From assembly GCA_003635265.1 (NCBI GenBank), contig PYIZ01000053.1:213182-258819 (forward strand): 45,638 nucleotides of DNA. The letters are read 5' to 3'. The translations under genes were made by a program, and so were the position numbers. Below, one piece after another: positions 8,712 to 17,017 of this stretch. This DNA is from Candidatus Poribacteria bacterium. Lineage in GTDB: Bacteria > Poribacteria > WGA-4E > PCPOR2b. The notes under the pieces were generated by a model. The model was given only the letters and a program-made list of their open reading frames with translations, was not told where the DNA came from and ran no database searches. Within the stretch, counting starts at the first letter, position 1. Each line of letters starts with the position of its first letter.

Positions 8712-9078
8712 TAGATTTAACAATTAACGATACATATTGATAATATCCTCAATGGGCTTATCCACTGCCCGATACTGACTTTGGGGCAATCAACTTATTA
8801 TTCAGTTGCGCCACTATCAAAGTGGTGGTGCGGATCTTTTGGCTCGGTATCAATCCGTGGACACATTGTCCCCGTAGGGCATAGCCATAACTTCTAAAGG
8901 TTTCATCTGTAAAACCGGTCTCGTCGAGGTAAATCAGCGTTTTGCCGCTTCTGTTTTACTACCGCCATCTTCTATAAATTGAAGGACGCGGAGGCGTAAA
9001 TCTGCTGAATGTGCCATAATGGTAATAGCATAACATACTTCTGAAATAGTGTCCCTTTATTTCTTGTGTTTACTATAG
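8706..9078 (-). mobile_element. Decayed IS630-family insertion sequence
   Basis: The 373-base segment is bounded by CTATAG-starting inverted termini (8706-8735 and about 9045-9078). It encloses a broken transposase on the minus strand (8758-9017). The termini resemble those of the miniature elements at 4104-4310 and 19161-19331, suggesting those are non-autonomous relatives. Bases 9079-9211 hold no gene; at 9142-9168 there is a copy of the GATTCGGAGATCCCTCCTAC repeat, and at 9178-9192 a perfect ATGACC-CTA-GGTCAT palindrome beyond the channel gene stop. Confidence 0.6.
8758..9017 (-). pseudogene. IS630 transposase pseudogene with internal deletion
   Basis: From ATG 9017 the minus strand encodes MAHSADLRLRVLQFIEDGG then SKTEAAKR and a TGA, matching the helix-turn-helix start of IS630 transposases. 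In the next frame, directly after, comes LIYLDETGFTDETF then RSYGYALRGQCVHG, the region around the second catalytic Asp of the DDE domain, ending with TAA at 8758. About 150-200 residues between these parts are missing, as are the final Glu and C-terminus. The gene cannot make an active transposase. Confidence 0.65.
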
Positions 9079-9211
9079 TTTTAGGCTTTTTAACCATTTC
9101 TTTGAAGATTCGTAATCGGGAAGTCGTTCCTAGAGTGAGGCGTCGGGATTCGGAGATCCCTCCTACAGAAGAATTAAATGACCCTAGGTCATAGTGGAGT
9201 TACACTGACTT

Positions 9212-10093
9212 TCATGATTGATCCGAGTCTCTTTGGTTAAGCTCAAGTGGCACAGCGGTTCGGATGTGCAAATCTCGTTGCGGGTACGCAATAGTAATAC
9301 CCTGCTCTCGAAACGCCTTTACAACAGCAAAGTTGAGATCGCTCTTTATAAAATACTGGCGGGAGGCGTCATTGATCCACACGAGCAAATCAAAATTGAG
9401 TGAACTGTCGCCAAATTCCAAAAACTGTATTCTGGGTTCGGGATTTAACAACACCTCTTGATGGGCACGCCCCACCTGCAACAAGGTCTCTTCGACCAAG
9501 TCAACATCAGAGCTGTAAGATACGCCGACAGATACATGAATACGTACTTTTGAATCTCGATAACTCCAGTTTGTCACGTTATCAGTTATGAAATTTGAAT
9601 TGGGCACAATGATGGACACATTATCCAGCGTTTCGACTATTGAGCTACGTGTTTTGATTGCACGGATACGACCTTGGACACCACCAACTTCAACGAAATC
9701 GCCCACCTGCACAGGACGCTCAAATAATAGAATAAGTGCGCTGATAAAATTACTGGTGATATTTTGTAGTCCTAGACCGATTCCGACCATCAAAACCGCA
9801 CTTATCGCAGCCAAGGTTGTCAAATCAACCCCAACCTGTTGTATGGCAATAAATACGCCCAACAACATTATGATATAGTGCAATATACGGAAGACGGTCT
9901 CCTGTGTGCCTACGGTCAGGTGCGTCCGTCTAAACACATTGCGTCGCAACACACCCCGCAAAAAGCGCGACAGCCAAAATGCCCCTATCAGGATCAACAC
10001 AGCCGATAACAAGACGGCGGGTGTTATCGTTACATCTCCCAAAGAGATAAGCTTTTTCTTTAATACGTCCACAATCTCTTGCACGTTCTTCAT
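9212..10093 (-). CDS. Small-conductance mechanosensitive channel, MscS family
   Basis: The 293-residue product has hydrophobic segments at about 22-42, 65-85 and 92-120. The last is the pore helix with the Gly/Ala pattern VLMVGIGLGLQNITSN, followed by the beta domain (RPVQVGDFVEV, VQGRIRAIKTRSSIVET, VIVPNS-like IIVPNSNFITD) and an alpha/beta C-terminal domain. MscS channels open on membrane tension and release osmolytes on osmotic downshift. Start ATG 10093 follows GGAGGAT. A second MscS gene lies at 11461-12387, with only moderate resemblance by eye. Confidence 0.9.
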   Translation of the reverse strand: MKNVQEIVDVLKKKLISLGDVTITPAVLLSAVLILIGAFWLSRFLRGVLRRNVFRRTHLTVGTQETVFRILHYIIMLLGVFIAIQQVGVDLTTLAAISAVLMVGIGLGLQNITSNFISALILLFERPVQVGDFVEVGGVQGRIRAIKTRSSIVETLDNVSIIVPNSNFITDNVTNWSYRDSKVRIHVSVGVSYSSDVDLVEETLLQVGRAHQEVLLNPEPRIQFLEFGDSSLNFDLLVWINDASRQYFIKSDLNFAVVKAFREQGITIAYPQRDLHIRTAVPLELNQRDSDQS

Positions 10094-10217
10094 ACTGCAT
10101 CCTCCCGAACCGATACAATAAGATTATCCGTTTCGTTTAAGATGTAGGTTTTGCAACGCAACCTGTATAAGTACACCCTAGTTTGACGGTTCAAATAATT
10201 TCTTATAGGCTTCGGAT

Positions 10218-10250
10218 AGTGTCTATTTATTTTTAGAATTCACCATAATA
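10218..10250. repeat. Solitary terminus of the IS630-like element family
   Basis: TAGTGTCTATTTATTTTTAG followed by AATTCACCATAA matches the right end of the miniature element at 19161-19331 (TGTCTACTTATTT...TTCACCATAA) and the end of the IS630 remnant near 9045. No partner end is visible, so it is a leftover. It interrupts the peptidase fragment at 10223-10390. Confidence 0.5.
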
Positions 10251-10390
10251 TGTCCCATTTGGCGCCCGATGGCGAACCGCAGTGCTTTTGGGCTCGATTT
10301 GTCAATCAACTCAGATGGCAGGACGATAAAGGGTATTTTGAAATTGAGTGCAGCCGCTTTCATCTTTGAATACCCTTTCAAGAATTGCAT
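10223..10390 (-). pseudogene. M48-like metallopeptidase fragment cut at its zinc motif
   Basis: The minus-strand frame from ATG 10390 encodes 55 residues including KAAALNFKIPFIVLPSELID and LRFAIGRQMGH. This resembles M48 family peptidases, where IPFIVL-like and FVIGHELGHI segments lead into the HExxH zinc motif. The likeness ends right after the MGHI residues, where the sequence becomes the terminus of the IS630-like element and then TAG. The His of the HE pair reads as Arg and the Glu as Gln. It is best read as a decayed gene fragment. The remainder of 10094-10418 holds no gene. Confidence 0.4.
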
Positions 10391-10418
10391 GGATATGGAT
10401 TTACGCTCGGAGATCCCT

Positions 10419-11216
10419 TCAAAACTTATAGCTTAACCCGTTAACGATTTCTAAATCGTGTGCCTCAACATCGGTCGGTGGTTCACTGTCGTAACGAATA
10501 TTTAGCCGAGTGTTGACCGATACCCGTTTCGTTACATGAAATTCGAGGCGGCTTTCAGATAGGACGCGAAAATCAGAAAGACGACGGATATAAGGTTGGT
10601 AATAACCAGTTATGACGACAAAGAATCGGTCATCGGTGCGCCATGTGGCAGAGATGTAATTGGTAGAGCGGATAATATTCGTCTCGACCTCACCATGTTG
10701 TTTATCATTTATTGTCTCGTTTTCCCACATTCCCCCGATGCCGAGGTAGAGGTTCAGTCCCGTATTTTTCTTATCGGTACGTTGCTTTAGAGCAGAGATG
10801 CGAACCCCACCACCCGCCAGATTTCTGTCTCGCAACAGAATCGACTCATTGAACTGTTTCTGGAGAAACATCTCTACGCCTAGACGCTCGATGATAGAGC
10901 GGGCGCCACGCAGGTGAATGAACCCCTTATCAGTATACAATTTTCCGCCCTGCTCACCGTGTTGTAGAGTGGCAATACCGAAAGTGTGATACTTGTCAAA
11001 CCAAAAATCCGACCGTAAACTGGTCTTGAATCTGAGTAGGTCTGTATTCCCGGATTGGTATGTCAGGCTTAAAGTAATGTCGTTATACCAGCCCGGCTTT
11101 GAGTCCAACCGCCGCAAAGTCTCGATATTGACCTGTGCATTCGCATTCCCGATGAGAAAAAACAGACAAGTTAAGCCCACGACATACCTTATTTTGCACA
11201 TGTTCGTTAGTTTCAT
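10419..11216 (-). CDS. DUF481 family outer-membrane-type beta-barrel protein
   Basis: From ATG 11216 (265 residues) the product has a signal peptide (hydrophobic residues about 9-21, cleavage near NANA-QV) and then alternating beta strands such as WYNDITLSLTYQSGNTDLLRF, RLGVEMFLQKQFNESI and VSVNTRLNIRYDS. It ends in LSYKF, a terminal aromatic as in outer membrane barrels. This is the pattern of DUF481 (YdiY-like) proteins, whose role is unknown. A longer frame to 11288 adds 24 charged residues ahead of the signal peptide and is less likely. The gene stands 244 bases below the MscS gene, separated by repeats. Confidence 0.75.
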   Translation of the reverse strand: MKLTNMCKIRYVVGLTCLFFLIGNANAQVNIETLRRLDSKPGWYNDITLSLTYQSGNTDLLRFKTSLRSDFWFDKYHTFGIATLQHGEQGGKLYTDKGFIHLRGARSIIERLGVEMFLQKQFNESILLRDRNLAGGGVRISALKQRTDKKNTGLNLYLGIGGMWENETINDKQHGEVETNIIRSTNYISATWRTDDRFFVVITGYYQPYIRRLSDFRVLSESRLEFHVTKRVSVNTRLNIRYDSEPPTDVEAHDLEIVNGLSYKF

Positions 11217-11280
11217 ATCTTCTTTAGGATTTGTGTAGTTGAACAATGATGCGTTATGGTTCAATACTTCATCCCTAATG

Positions 11281-11455
11281 CGGGGCAAGTTGAAAATCCC
11301 GATTCATCGGGGATGCCCCGCCTACGATAGGCGTGGAGTCTCAACATGTCCCTTGATGCCCGATAGATCTCTGGTAAATCCTCCGTCATGACGCGCAATA
11401 AATTGCGCTACTACAAATTGCTTTGAATCCCGATAAAATCGGGGCTGAACTGCGT
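11281..11455. repeat. Intergenic palindromic repeat cluster
   Basis: The region contains CCCGATTCATCGGGG (near 11298-11312), the perfect hairpin GCGCAAT-AA-ATTGCGC (11393-11408) and CCCGATAAAATCGGGG (near 11428-11443). Similar CCCGAT/ATCGGG palindromes occur at about 4210, 31130, 40700, 45060 and 45430. No coding signal is seen here. Confidence 0.55.
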
Positions 11456-11460
11456 AACTC

Positions 11461-12387
11461 CTATTCTTGATTGAGAGGCACCTCCTTAAACATTGGCGGC
11501 AGAGAGGCTGCTTCGGATAACCTATACTCTATGGCGGAATGGAGGTAGGCAAAACCAAGTTGATCGCTTTTGCTAAACGCTTCCACAATTTTTGCAACGA
11601 TGTCGGTCGATATTTTCTGCCTATCCACGGCAATTGATTGATAGCGCAAACGCATCCTTACCCCTGAATCAAAGAACTCTGCACGTACTTCGGGTGCGCT
11701 GCCTGTATCTTCGACAATTTCCTGTGTTACCTCTTGAGCACAGTCGATCAATGTTTGCTCCGCCAATTTATAATCCGAATCGTAGGAAACCCTGACGGGG
11801 ACTTCATCCAAAATATACTTCGTGTCGTCAGATACAGCGTAGTTGATTACCATTTGATCGAATAGAACCGCGTTGGGAATCAGAATACCGCGGTTAGAAG
11901 ACTCCTCACCGCCCACCGTGCCGCCGACTTCGCCGAGCAGAATATGGGTAGGTGAGATTTCCAAGACATCCCCTCGCACGCCCTGAATAATAATGCGATC
12001 ACCAATCATAAAGGGACGCTTAATCATCACCATCAACCATGCTGCGACACCGGTTACGGGTCGTTGAAGGGACCACCCCAAAATCATGCTAACAAAAGCG
12101 ACAGTTAATCCCATTGCAGCCAGTGAACCTGACATACTTACAATAACAAAAACAATACCTGCTAACAAAAACCCATATCTCCACATAGCCAGGAACTGCT
12201 GGACTTCATTATCACTGCGGTTCTGGCTACGCATCGCACCGATAATCAATCTCTTCGATACTTTATAGGCAATTAGCAGTGCAATCAGAATCAGAATTGC
12301 ATATAGGACATTGACTATAGATTCTCCCATTACCCTGATCAATGGGCCCTTGATACCACTCATAAATTCGTTCAACGTCTCTCGCAT
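11461..12387 (-). CDS. Mechanosensitive channel, MscS family (second copy)
   Basis: ATG 12387 is preceded by GGGAGGT, giving a 308-residue product; the frame is open further upstream but would run into the preceding gene. Transmembrane segments lie at about 20-45, 63-85 and 88-115, with the last carrying AAMGLTVAFVSMILGWSLQRP as pore helix. The beta domain begins KRPFMIGDRIIIQG and includes VRGDVLEISPTHILL and GILIPNAVLFDQ. It is the last gene of the pgsA-thpR-recA-rtcA-hydrolase run, 16 bases after the hydrolase stop, so it is probably cotranscribed. Confidence 0.85.
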   Translation of the reverse strand: MRETLNEFMSGIKGPLIRVMGESIVNVLYAILILIALLIAYKVSKRLIIGAMRSQNRSDNEVQQFLAMWRYGFLLAGIVFVIVSMSGSLAAMGLTVAFVSMILGWSLQRPVTGVAAWLMVMIKRPFMIGDRIIIQGVRGDVLEISPTHILLGEVGGTVGGEESSNRGILIPNAVLFDQMVINYAVSDDTKYILDEVPVRVSYDSDYKLAEQTLIDCAQEVTQEIVEDTGSAPEVRAEFFDSGVRMRLRYQSIAVDRQKISTDIVAKIVEAFSKSDQLGFAYLHSAIEYRLSEAASLPPMFKEVPLNQE

Positions 12388-12403
12388 GTATGTTACCTCC
12401 CTT

Positions 12404-13492
12404 TCAAAGTGAAAAAATAGATTGATGAAACTTGGCTCGAAAATCGATGATACCGGGCTTGGACGCATCGGGATGAACACGATTCGTCAGCAAGACGGTA
12501 AACATCTTCCTTTCAAGATTAATACGGATCGAAGTCCCTGTAAATCCTGTGTGATAGAGCGAGCCATCTTCCAATATTATCCACCCGATGCCGCGTGACT
12601 CGTCTAATCCTGTTGTCTGGACGGTTGCCATCTGGCTAATACTTTCGGTCGTTAAGATACCATCCCCACCGTTGATTAGCATCTGGCAAAATTTTCCGAT
12701 ATCCGCAGCGGTCGAAAACAGTCCTGCGTTTCCTGATACACCGCCAAGGAAATGGGTATTTTCATCATGCACCTCACCCACGATGACGCCTTCGCGCCAA
12801 TCGTGTGGTTGATAGTCCACCATCCGCTTTTCAAAGCTGTTAGAATCCTCTGTCGCTGCACACTTATCGGTCCATGTCAATGGTGGATTATAACGTGTTG
12901 AATTCATTTCAAGTGGTAGAAAGATCCATTTCTGTGCGAGCACATCTAACGGTTTATCTGTTAGGTGTTCAAGCAGTTTTCCGAGAAGAATATACCCCAG
13001 ACAGCTATATACAACCTGTGTCCCCGTCGGATAATCCAATGGGATTTGACAGAGATAATTGACAACTTCATCTTTGTTTTTTGATTCTAGGTAGGTTGCA
13101 CGCCACGCTGGAAGCCCAGAGGTATGGGTCAAGAGGTGAGAGATAGTTACTTGTGGATGGCTGAATTCAGGAAGATAATTTTGAAGCGACTTGTTGAGTT
13201 CAACAGTTTCTTCCTCAACGCAGCGCATGATGAGTGTTGCGATCACAATCGGTTTGGTGAGGGAGGCGAGGTCAAAGATTGTGTCGCGCTCCATCCGCTT
13301 AATTCTGGGGAGGCGCATCCGGTTTCCAAACGCTTCATAGTATTGGATTGCATCACCTTCCCCGATATAGGCGACGGCACCGGGAAAGACTTTCTTAGAG
13401 ATTCCCTGCTGTATGAGTTCGTCAATTTCGTGGCTGAACGGTTTCATCTGTGTTGTGGACGGTTGTTGACTTTTTGCGTTCGTAGAGAGCAT
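12404..13492 (-). CDS. Serine hydrolase of the beta-lactamase (class C/penicillin-binding-protein-like) family
   Basis: The product has the nucleophile motif SLTK in FDLASLTKPIV, the second motif as YSC in VVYSCLGYILLGKLL (usual form YxN), and HTG in LYHTGFTGTS near the C-terminus in place of KTG. That combination is typical of EstB-like esterases and peptidases of this fold rather than true beta-lactamases. No signal peptide is seen, which suggests a cytoplasmic location. The start is uncertain: ATG 13492 is given, but TTG codons at 13507 and 13504 overlap the rtcA stop (TTGA), which would couple translation to rtcA. Confidence 0.75.
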   Translation of the reverse strand: MLSTNAKSQQPSTTQMKPFSHEIDELIQQGISKKVFPGAVAYIGEGDAIQYYEAFGNRMRLPRIKRMERDTIFDLASLTKPIVIATLIMRCVEEETVELNKSLQNYLPEFSHPQVTISHLLTHTSGLPAWRATYLESKNKDEVVNYLCQIPLDYPTGTQVVYSCLGYILLGKLLEHLTDKPLDVLAQKWIFLPLEMNSTRYNPPLTWTDKCAATEDSNSFEKRMVDYQPHDWREGVIVGEVHDENTHFLGGVSGNAGLFSTAADIGKFCQMLINGGDGILTTESISQMATVQTTGLDESRGIGWIILEDGSLYHTGFTGTSIRINLERKMFTVLLTNRVHPDASKPGIIDFRAKFHQSIFSL

Positions 13493-13500
13493 CCGAACTT

Positions 13501-14547
13501 TCAACAATCTACTTTTACAATCTCTCCCGGTTCGTTTTCAGCGCCGTTCACCTCAAATCGAACGGGTAAAAACTGTTGGACCAACCAGATGTTTGTGGTG
13601 AGATGGCGCGTGATTTGAGAGGTAGTAAAACGAGATTCTCCCTTCGCAAGTGCGATTGGGAGAATGAGTTGATCTGCAAGGTGCGGATCAATTGCTCCGT
13701 CTGATTCCAGAAAATCCACCAACGCTTGGCAGGCTTCATCGGCAACTCGCTCTGCCGGTTTACCGCGAGTTCCGAGCGCGGAGAATCCGGCTTGGATATT
13801 TTCAAATTCTACCTTCAAAAAAACAAGCGTGCCTTGTCCGATAGATTCCCCTTTTACCGGCTCTATTTTGATTGGTGAACCGAAGCGTACCAAACGTTTT
13901 TGAATCTGGTGCTGCTGCCGATTGATGATATGTTCGGGGAGATTAGAAGCCGCGGAAATACCATGAATAGCTTGTAGTTTCCCACGATGCCCAAGCTGAA
14001 CATCGCACCAGTCTGTGGTCGGCTGCACCTTTGCAATTGCCTCCCCGCCGCCCTTGGGATACCATCCCCACCGGTTCAATTGGATTGATCCTTCAAACCC
14101 TAACCTTGCTGCCATTGGTATGAAAACAGCCCGTATATAATGGACGTTTGGGCTCCAAGGGACGTGCGTTCCACCTCGCAAAGTGACAGTTGACGGGGCC
14201 TTAGCAAACGACAACGGCAGGGCAACCGATTGGAAAACTAACGATAATGCTCCAGCGCTTGGACGAATTTCTGCGACATCAAAGGTATAGTTTCCGCCGG
14301 AAATTTCTTGAGGACTAAACGTCAACGTTTCGGAACCGAGTTGCCCATCGATTACCTCAGCATTGGTAATCGCAGCCACTGCATTAACACAGGTGAGATG
14401 CTGTGGAGCCAGCCCCGGTTTTTTTCGTCCTGCGCGTATGCCGCTGATGCGGATAGGTCGATTAAAGATCGCAGACAAACTAAGGCTGGAGCGTAAGATT
14501 TGACCGCCGCCTTCGCCGTAATTTCCGTCTATTTCAAGTATATCCAT
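13501..14547 (-). CDS. rtcA: RNA 3'-terminal phosphate cyclase
   Basis: The 348-residue product matches RtcA along its length (family about 340). Visible signatures are IDGNYGEGGGQILRSSL near the N-terminus, RPSAGALSLVFQS, GGTHVPWSPN, the glycine-rich RWGWYPKGGGEA, DQLILPIALA and the catalytic His315 in TSQITRHLTTN. RtcA adenylates a 3'-phosphate RNA end and converts it to a 2',3'-cyclic phosphate. It lies 21 bases after recA. The ligase RtcB, its usual partner, is not in the window. Confidence 0.92.
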   Translation of the reverse strand: MDILEIDGNYGEGGGQILRSSLSLSAIFNRPIRISGIRAGRKKPGLAPQHLTCVNAVAAITNAEVIDGQLGSETLTFSPQEISGGNYTFDVAEIRPSAGALSLVFQSVALPLSFAKAPSTVTLRGGTHVPWSPNVHYIRAVFIPMAARLGFEGSIQLNRWGWYPKGGGEAIAKVQPTTDWCDVQLGHRGKLQAIHGISAASNLPEHIINRQQHQIQKRLVRFGSPIKIEPVKGESIGQGTLVFLKVEFENIQAGFSALGTRGKPAERVADEACQALVDFLESDGAIDPHLADQLILPIALAKGESRFTTSQITRHLTTNIWLVQQFLPVRFEVNGAENEPGEIVKVDC

Positions 14548-14568
14548 GGAATTAATCGCCGGTCGGAC

Positions 14569-15618
14569 TTACTTCTGATCAGATGCCTCAGAATCGACAC
14601 CGGCAATTGACGCGGGAGCGGACTGAGCATAAATGCCAAGGTTCTCACGAACTTTGGTTTCAACTTCGTCAATAATCTCAGGGTGTTGAATCAGATATTC
14701 TTTGGCACTATTTCTGCCTTGGCCGAGGCGCTCGTTGTTATAAGAGAACCATGCACCGCTTTTACTTATGATATCTTGATCCGTTGCTACGTCAAGTAGA
14801 TCGCCGAGCTTAGAAATTCCCTCACCGAAGGTCATTTCAAATTCAGCTTGTGTAAAGGGAGGCGCTACTTTGTTCTTGGCAACTTTAACCCGGACACGGT
14901 TCCCAACCATTTCGTCCCCGTCCTTGAGCGTTTCCGCACGCCGGATTTCGAGCCGGACCGAAGCGTGGAACTTGAGGGCAAGTCCGCCGGGTGTGGTTTC
15001 TGGATTACCAAACATAACGCCAATCTTTTGACGAATCTGATTCGTAAAAATAATGCACGATTTCGACTTGCTTGCTACGCCGGAAAGCTTCCGCAATGCT
15101 TTGGACATTAAACGCGGCAATAAACCCACATGGGCATCGCCCATTTCCCCCTCAATTTCTGCTTGGGGCGTAAGGGCTGCAACTGAGTCAATTACAACCA
15201 CATCAATAGCGCTGCTACGCACTAGCGTTTCAACGATCTCTAGCGCCTGTTCGCCTGTATCCGGTTGAGATATGAGCAGATGCTCCATATTAACGCCGAT
15301 GCGTTTGGCATACATCGGATCGATTGCATGTTCAACATCAACAAACGCCGCAGTACCGCCCATTTTTTGAGCTTCGGCGATGATGTGTAAAGCAAGCGTC
15401 GTTTTACCGCTGGATTCATGTCCGAAAATCTCCACGATTCGTCCACGGGGGACGCCGCCGACGCCGAGTGCAATATCTAGTGCGAGCGAGCCAGTTGGAA
15501 TGACCTCCACAGGCAGAATATCTTCACTACTAAAGCGCATAATTGCGCCTTTGCCGTGCTGTCGTTCAATCTGTGAAATTGCGAGATCAATTGCTTTATC
15601 TTTATCGTTTGCTGCCAT
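14569..15618 (-). CDS. recA: Recombinase RecA
   Basis: The 349-residue product is a full-length RecA: N-terminal helix region AIDLAISQIERQHGKGAIMR, Walker A GHESSGKTT (66-74), Walker B VVVIDSVAAL, loop L1 around EMGDAHVGLLPRLMSKALRKL and loop L2 around NQIRQKIGVMFGNPETTPGG. It forms filaments on single-stranded DNA, drives strand exchange and triggers SOS cleavage. The usual Pro in GPESSGKT is His here. ATG 15618 follows GAGGAGAT. It is flanked by thpR (30-base gap) and rtcA (21-base gap). Its regulator recX is about 21 kb away beside alaS. No SOS box was recognised upstream. Confidence 0.97.
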   Translation of the reverse strand: MAANDKDKAIDLAISQIERQHGKGAIMRFSSEDILPVEVIPTGSLALDIALGVGGVPRGRIVEIFGHESSGKTTLALHIIAEAQKMGGTAAFVDVEHAIDPMYAKRIGVNMEHLLISQPDTGEQALEIVETLVRSSAIDVVVIDSVAALTPQAEIEGEMGDAHVGLLPRLMSKALRKLSGVASKSKSCIIFTNQIRQKIGVMFGNPETTPGGLALKFHASVRLEIRRAETLKDGDEMVGNRVRVKVAKNKVAPPFTQAEFEMTFGEGISKLGDLLDVATDQDIISKSGAWFSYNNERLGQGRNSAKEYLIQHPEIIDEVETKVRENLGIYAQSAPASIAGVDSEASDQK

Positions 15619-15648
15619 ACTAAATCTCCTCTGATTCCATTTTCAATG

Positions 15649-16218
15649 TTACGTAAGTGAGTAGGATTGTAAAGTTGAGTAGATTGCGCCTGTGGGGTGA
15701 AGTTGACTTTGGATAAGCGAGATTGTCCTAACGCTCATCTCTGCACCGTCAATGCGGTCATATTGACGATACTGGTTTGCGTAAGGCCTGAGGTCTATTC
15801 GCTCTTTCACCCGGGCGATCGTTAGATGTGAATTAAACTTCTTCGTGTCGATCGAAAATCCACAATCGGTTAATGCCACGTTGATGTCTTGAGCGAGGTC
15901 AGATACGCGCTCGCTTCCCACCTTTACGCCGGCCCACAGGACTCGTGGGCGTGCAAAATTAGGGAATGCCCCCAAGCCGCCGACCCGCAATGAAAAACTG
16001 CGGTGACGGATAGCCACTCCCTCGATTGTCTCTCCGATAGTTTGAATATCGTCCGGGTCAACGTCCCCTAGGAATTTCAACGTCAAATGAATGTTGTTCG
16101 GTTTCACCCAAGATGCTTTCTGGATCTGCTTTCGTAGCGTTCCTTGGATGCGTGCCAACTTATTTTGGATTGTCTCTGGTATTTCGATTGCGACGAAACA
16201 GCGAATGGGTTGGTTCAT
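15649..16218 (-). CDS. thpR: RNA 2',3'-cyclic phosphodiesterase (2H family)
   Basis: The 189-residue product has the two HxTx motifs of the 2H phosphoesterases, HLTLKFLG (His44, Thr46) and HLTIARVK (His131, Thr133), with the RCFVAIEIPE start typical of ThpR/LigT. The enzyme opens 2',3'-cyclic phosphate to 2'-phosphate on RNA and can ligate tRNA halves in vitro. It sits directly upstream of recA, as in the common pgsA-cinA-thpR-recA order, but cinA is absent. The start region contains three tandem copies of AATGAAC, so several ATGs are near; ATG 16218 gives MNQPIRCF. Confidence 0.92.
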   Translation of the reverse strand: MNQPIRCFVAIEIPETIQNKLARIQGTLRKQIQKASWVKPNNIHLTLKFLGDVDPDDIQTIGETIEGVAIRHRSFSLRVGGLGAFPNFARPRVLWAGVKVGSERVSDLAQDINVALTDCGFSIDTKKFNSHLTIARVKERIDLRPYANQYRQYDRIDGAEMSVRTISLIQSQLHPTGAIYSTLQSYSLT

Positions 16219-16293
16219 TAGTTCATTGGTTCATTGAATTGCTGAACCCTATATTTATTGCCCTGCTGGGGTTTTAGGTGGTAACTCAGGTGG

Positions 16294-16920
16294 TTAAATG
16301 TCATCATCGGTGTAAGTGTCCGGTGATCTCATCAGTTCGTAAAGCCCCTTGCGGTTGTTATATAGGAATTCCAATCCTGAAATAACGGTCAGCACCAACG
16401 GAATGTACATCATGAAGTAGATTGGACCTAGGCGTTGAATAACAAAACCCATGTCGATATCCAGTAGGTGACTATACTCGTGGCAGACAAGTAGAACGAG
16501 ACTGATGATAATGACAACCATCTGTGAAGATGTTTTATATTTTCCCCACTGGCTCGCTGCGACCACCGTGCCGTATCGTCCAACGAAGACTAAGCGGAGT
16601 GTCGTGACAACGACCTCCCGTCCCATGATGATTAATACCATCCACCCCGGGATCAGTCCGCCCTTAAAGCGGGTCAGACATATCAGTGCTGCACCGACAA
16701 GCAGTTTATCCGCGAGCGGATCCATAAACTTCCCAAAACTGGTTGTCCCCTGTTTTCGGGCGATGACGCCGTCGAGATAATCCGTGATGGCTGCCACACA
16801 AAAAATAATAAGTCCGGGCAACATGCGTTCATATCGGAAGGAAAGCATGAAGAACGGGATGAGGAGCATGCGTGCAATCGTCAAATAATTCGCTAGGCGC
16901 ATCACGTTTTGGAGATTCAT
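16294..16920 (-). CDS. pgsA: CDP-diacylglycerol-glycerol-3-phosphate 3-phosphatidyltransferase
   Basis: The 208-residue membrane protein begins NYLTIARMLLIPFFM and contains the CDP-alcohol phosphotransferase motif spanning Asp47, Asp50, Gly51, Ala54, Arg55, Gly63, Asp67 and Asp71 (DYLDGVIARK then GKFMDPLADK). It makes phosphatidylglycerophosphate, the committed step to phosphatidylglycerol and cardiolipin, in the inner membrane. Length and topology match PgsA. It is 75 bases upstream of thpR and probably in the same operon. Confidence 0.92.
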   Translation of the reverse strand: MNLQNVMRLANYLTIARMLLIPFFMLSFRYERMLPGLIIFCVAAITDYLDGVIARKQGTTSFGKFMDPLADKLLVGAALICLTRFKGGLIPGWMVLIIMGREVVVTTLRLVFVGRYGTVVAASQWGKYKTSSQMVVIIISLVLLVCHEYSHLLDIDMGFVIQRLGPIYFMMYIPLVLTVISGLEFLYNNRKGLYELMRSPDTYTDDDI

Positions 16921-16954
16921 CCGCTTTATTCCTTCTTTTAGCTGTAGTGATCTG

Positions 16955-16970
16955 CCAAATTATAATTTGG
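16955..16970. promoter_or_regulatory. Perfect 16-bp palindrome between lolA and pgsA
   Basis: CCAAATTATAATTTGG is a perfect palindrome 35 bases upstream of the pgsA start. It contains TATAAT on both strands, so it could be an operator overlapping a -10 box for the pgsA-recA operon. No clear -35 was found. Confidence 0.35.
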
Positions 16971-17017
16971 TAGGTGAGCCGGATAATGCTCCATACTGTG
17001 GCATCGAATGTGAGGTT

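Noticed and set aside
12404..13492. True class C beta-lactamase
   Set aside because: There is no signal peptide, the YxN motif reads YSC and the KTG motif reads HTG, which fits esterase or peptidase relatives.
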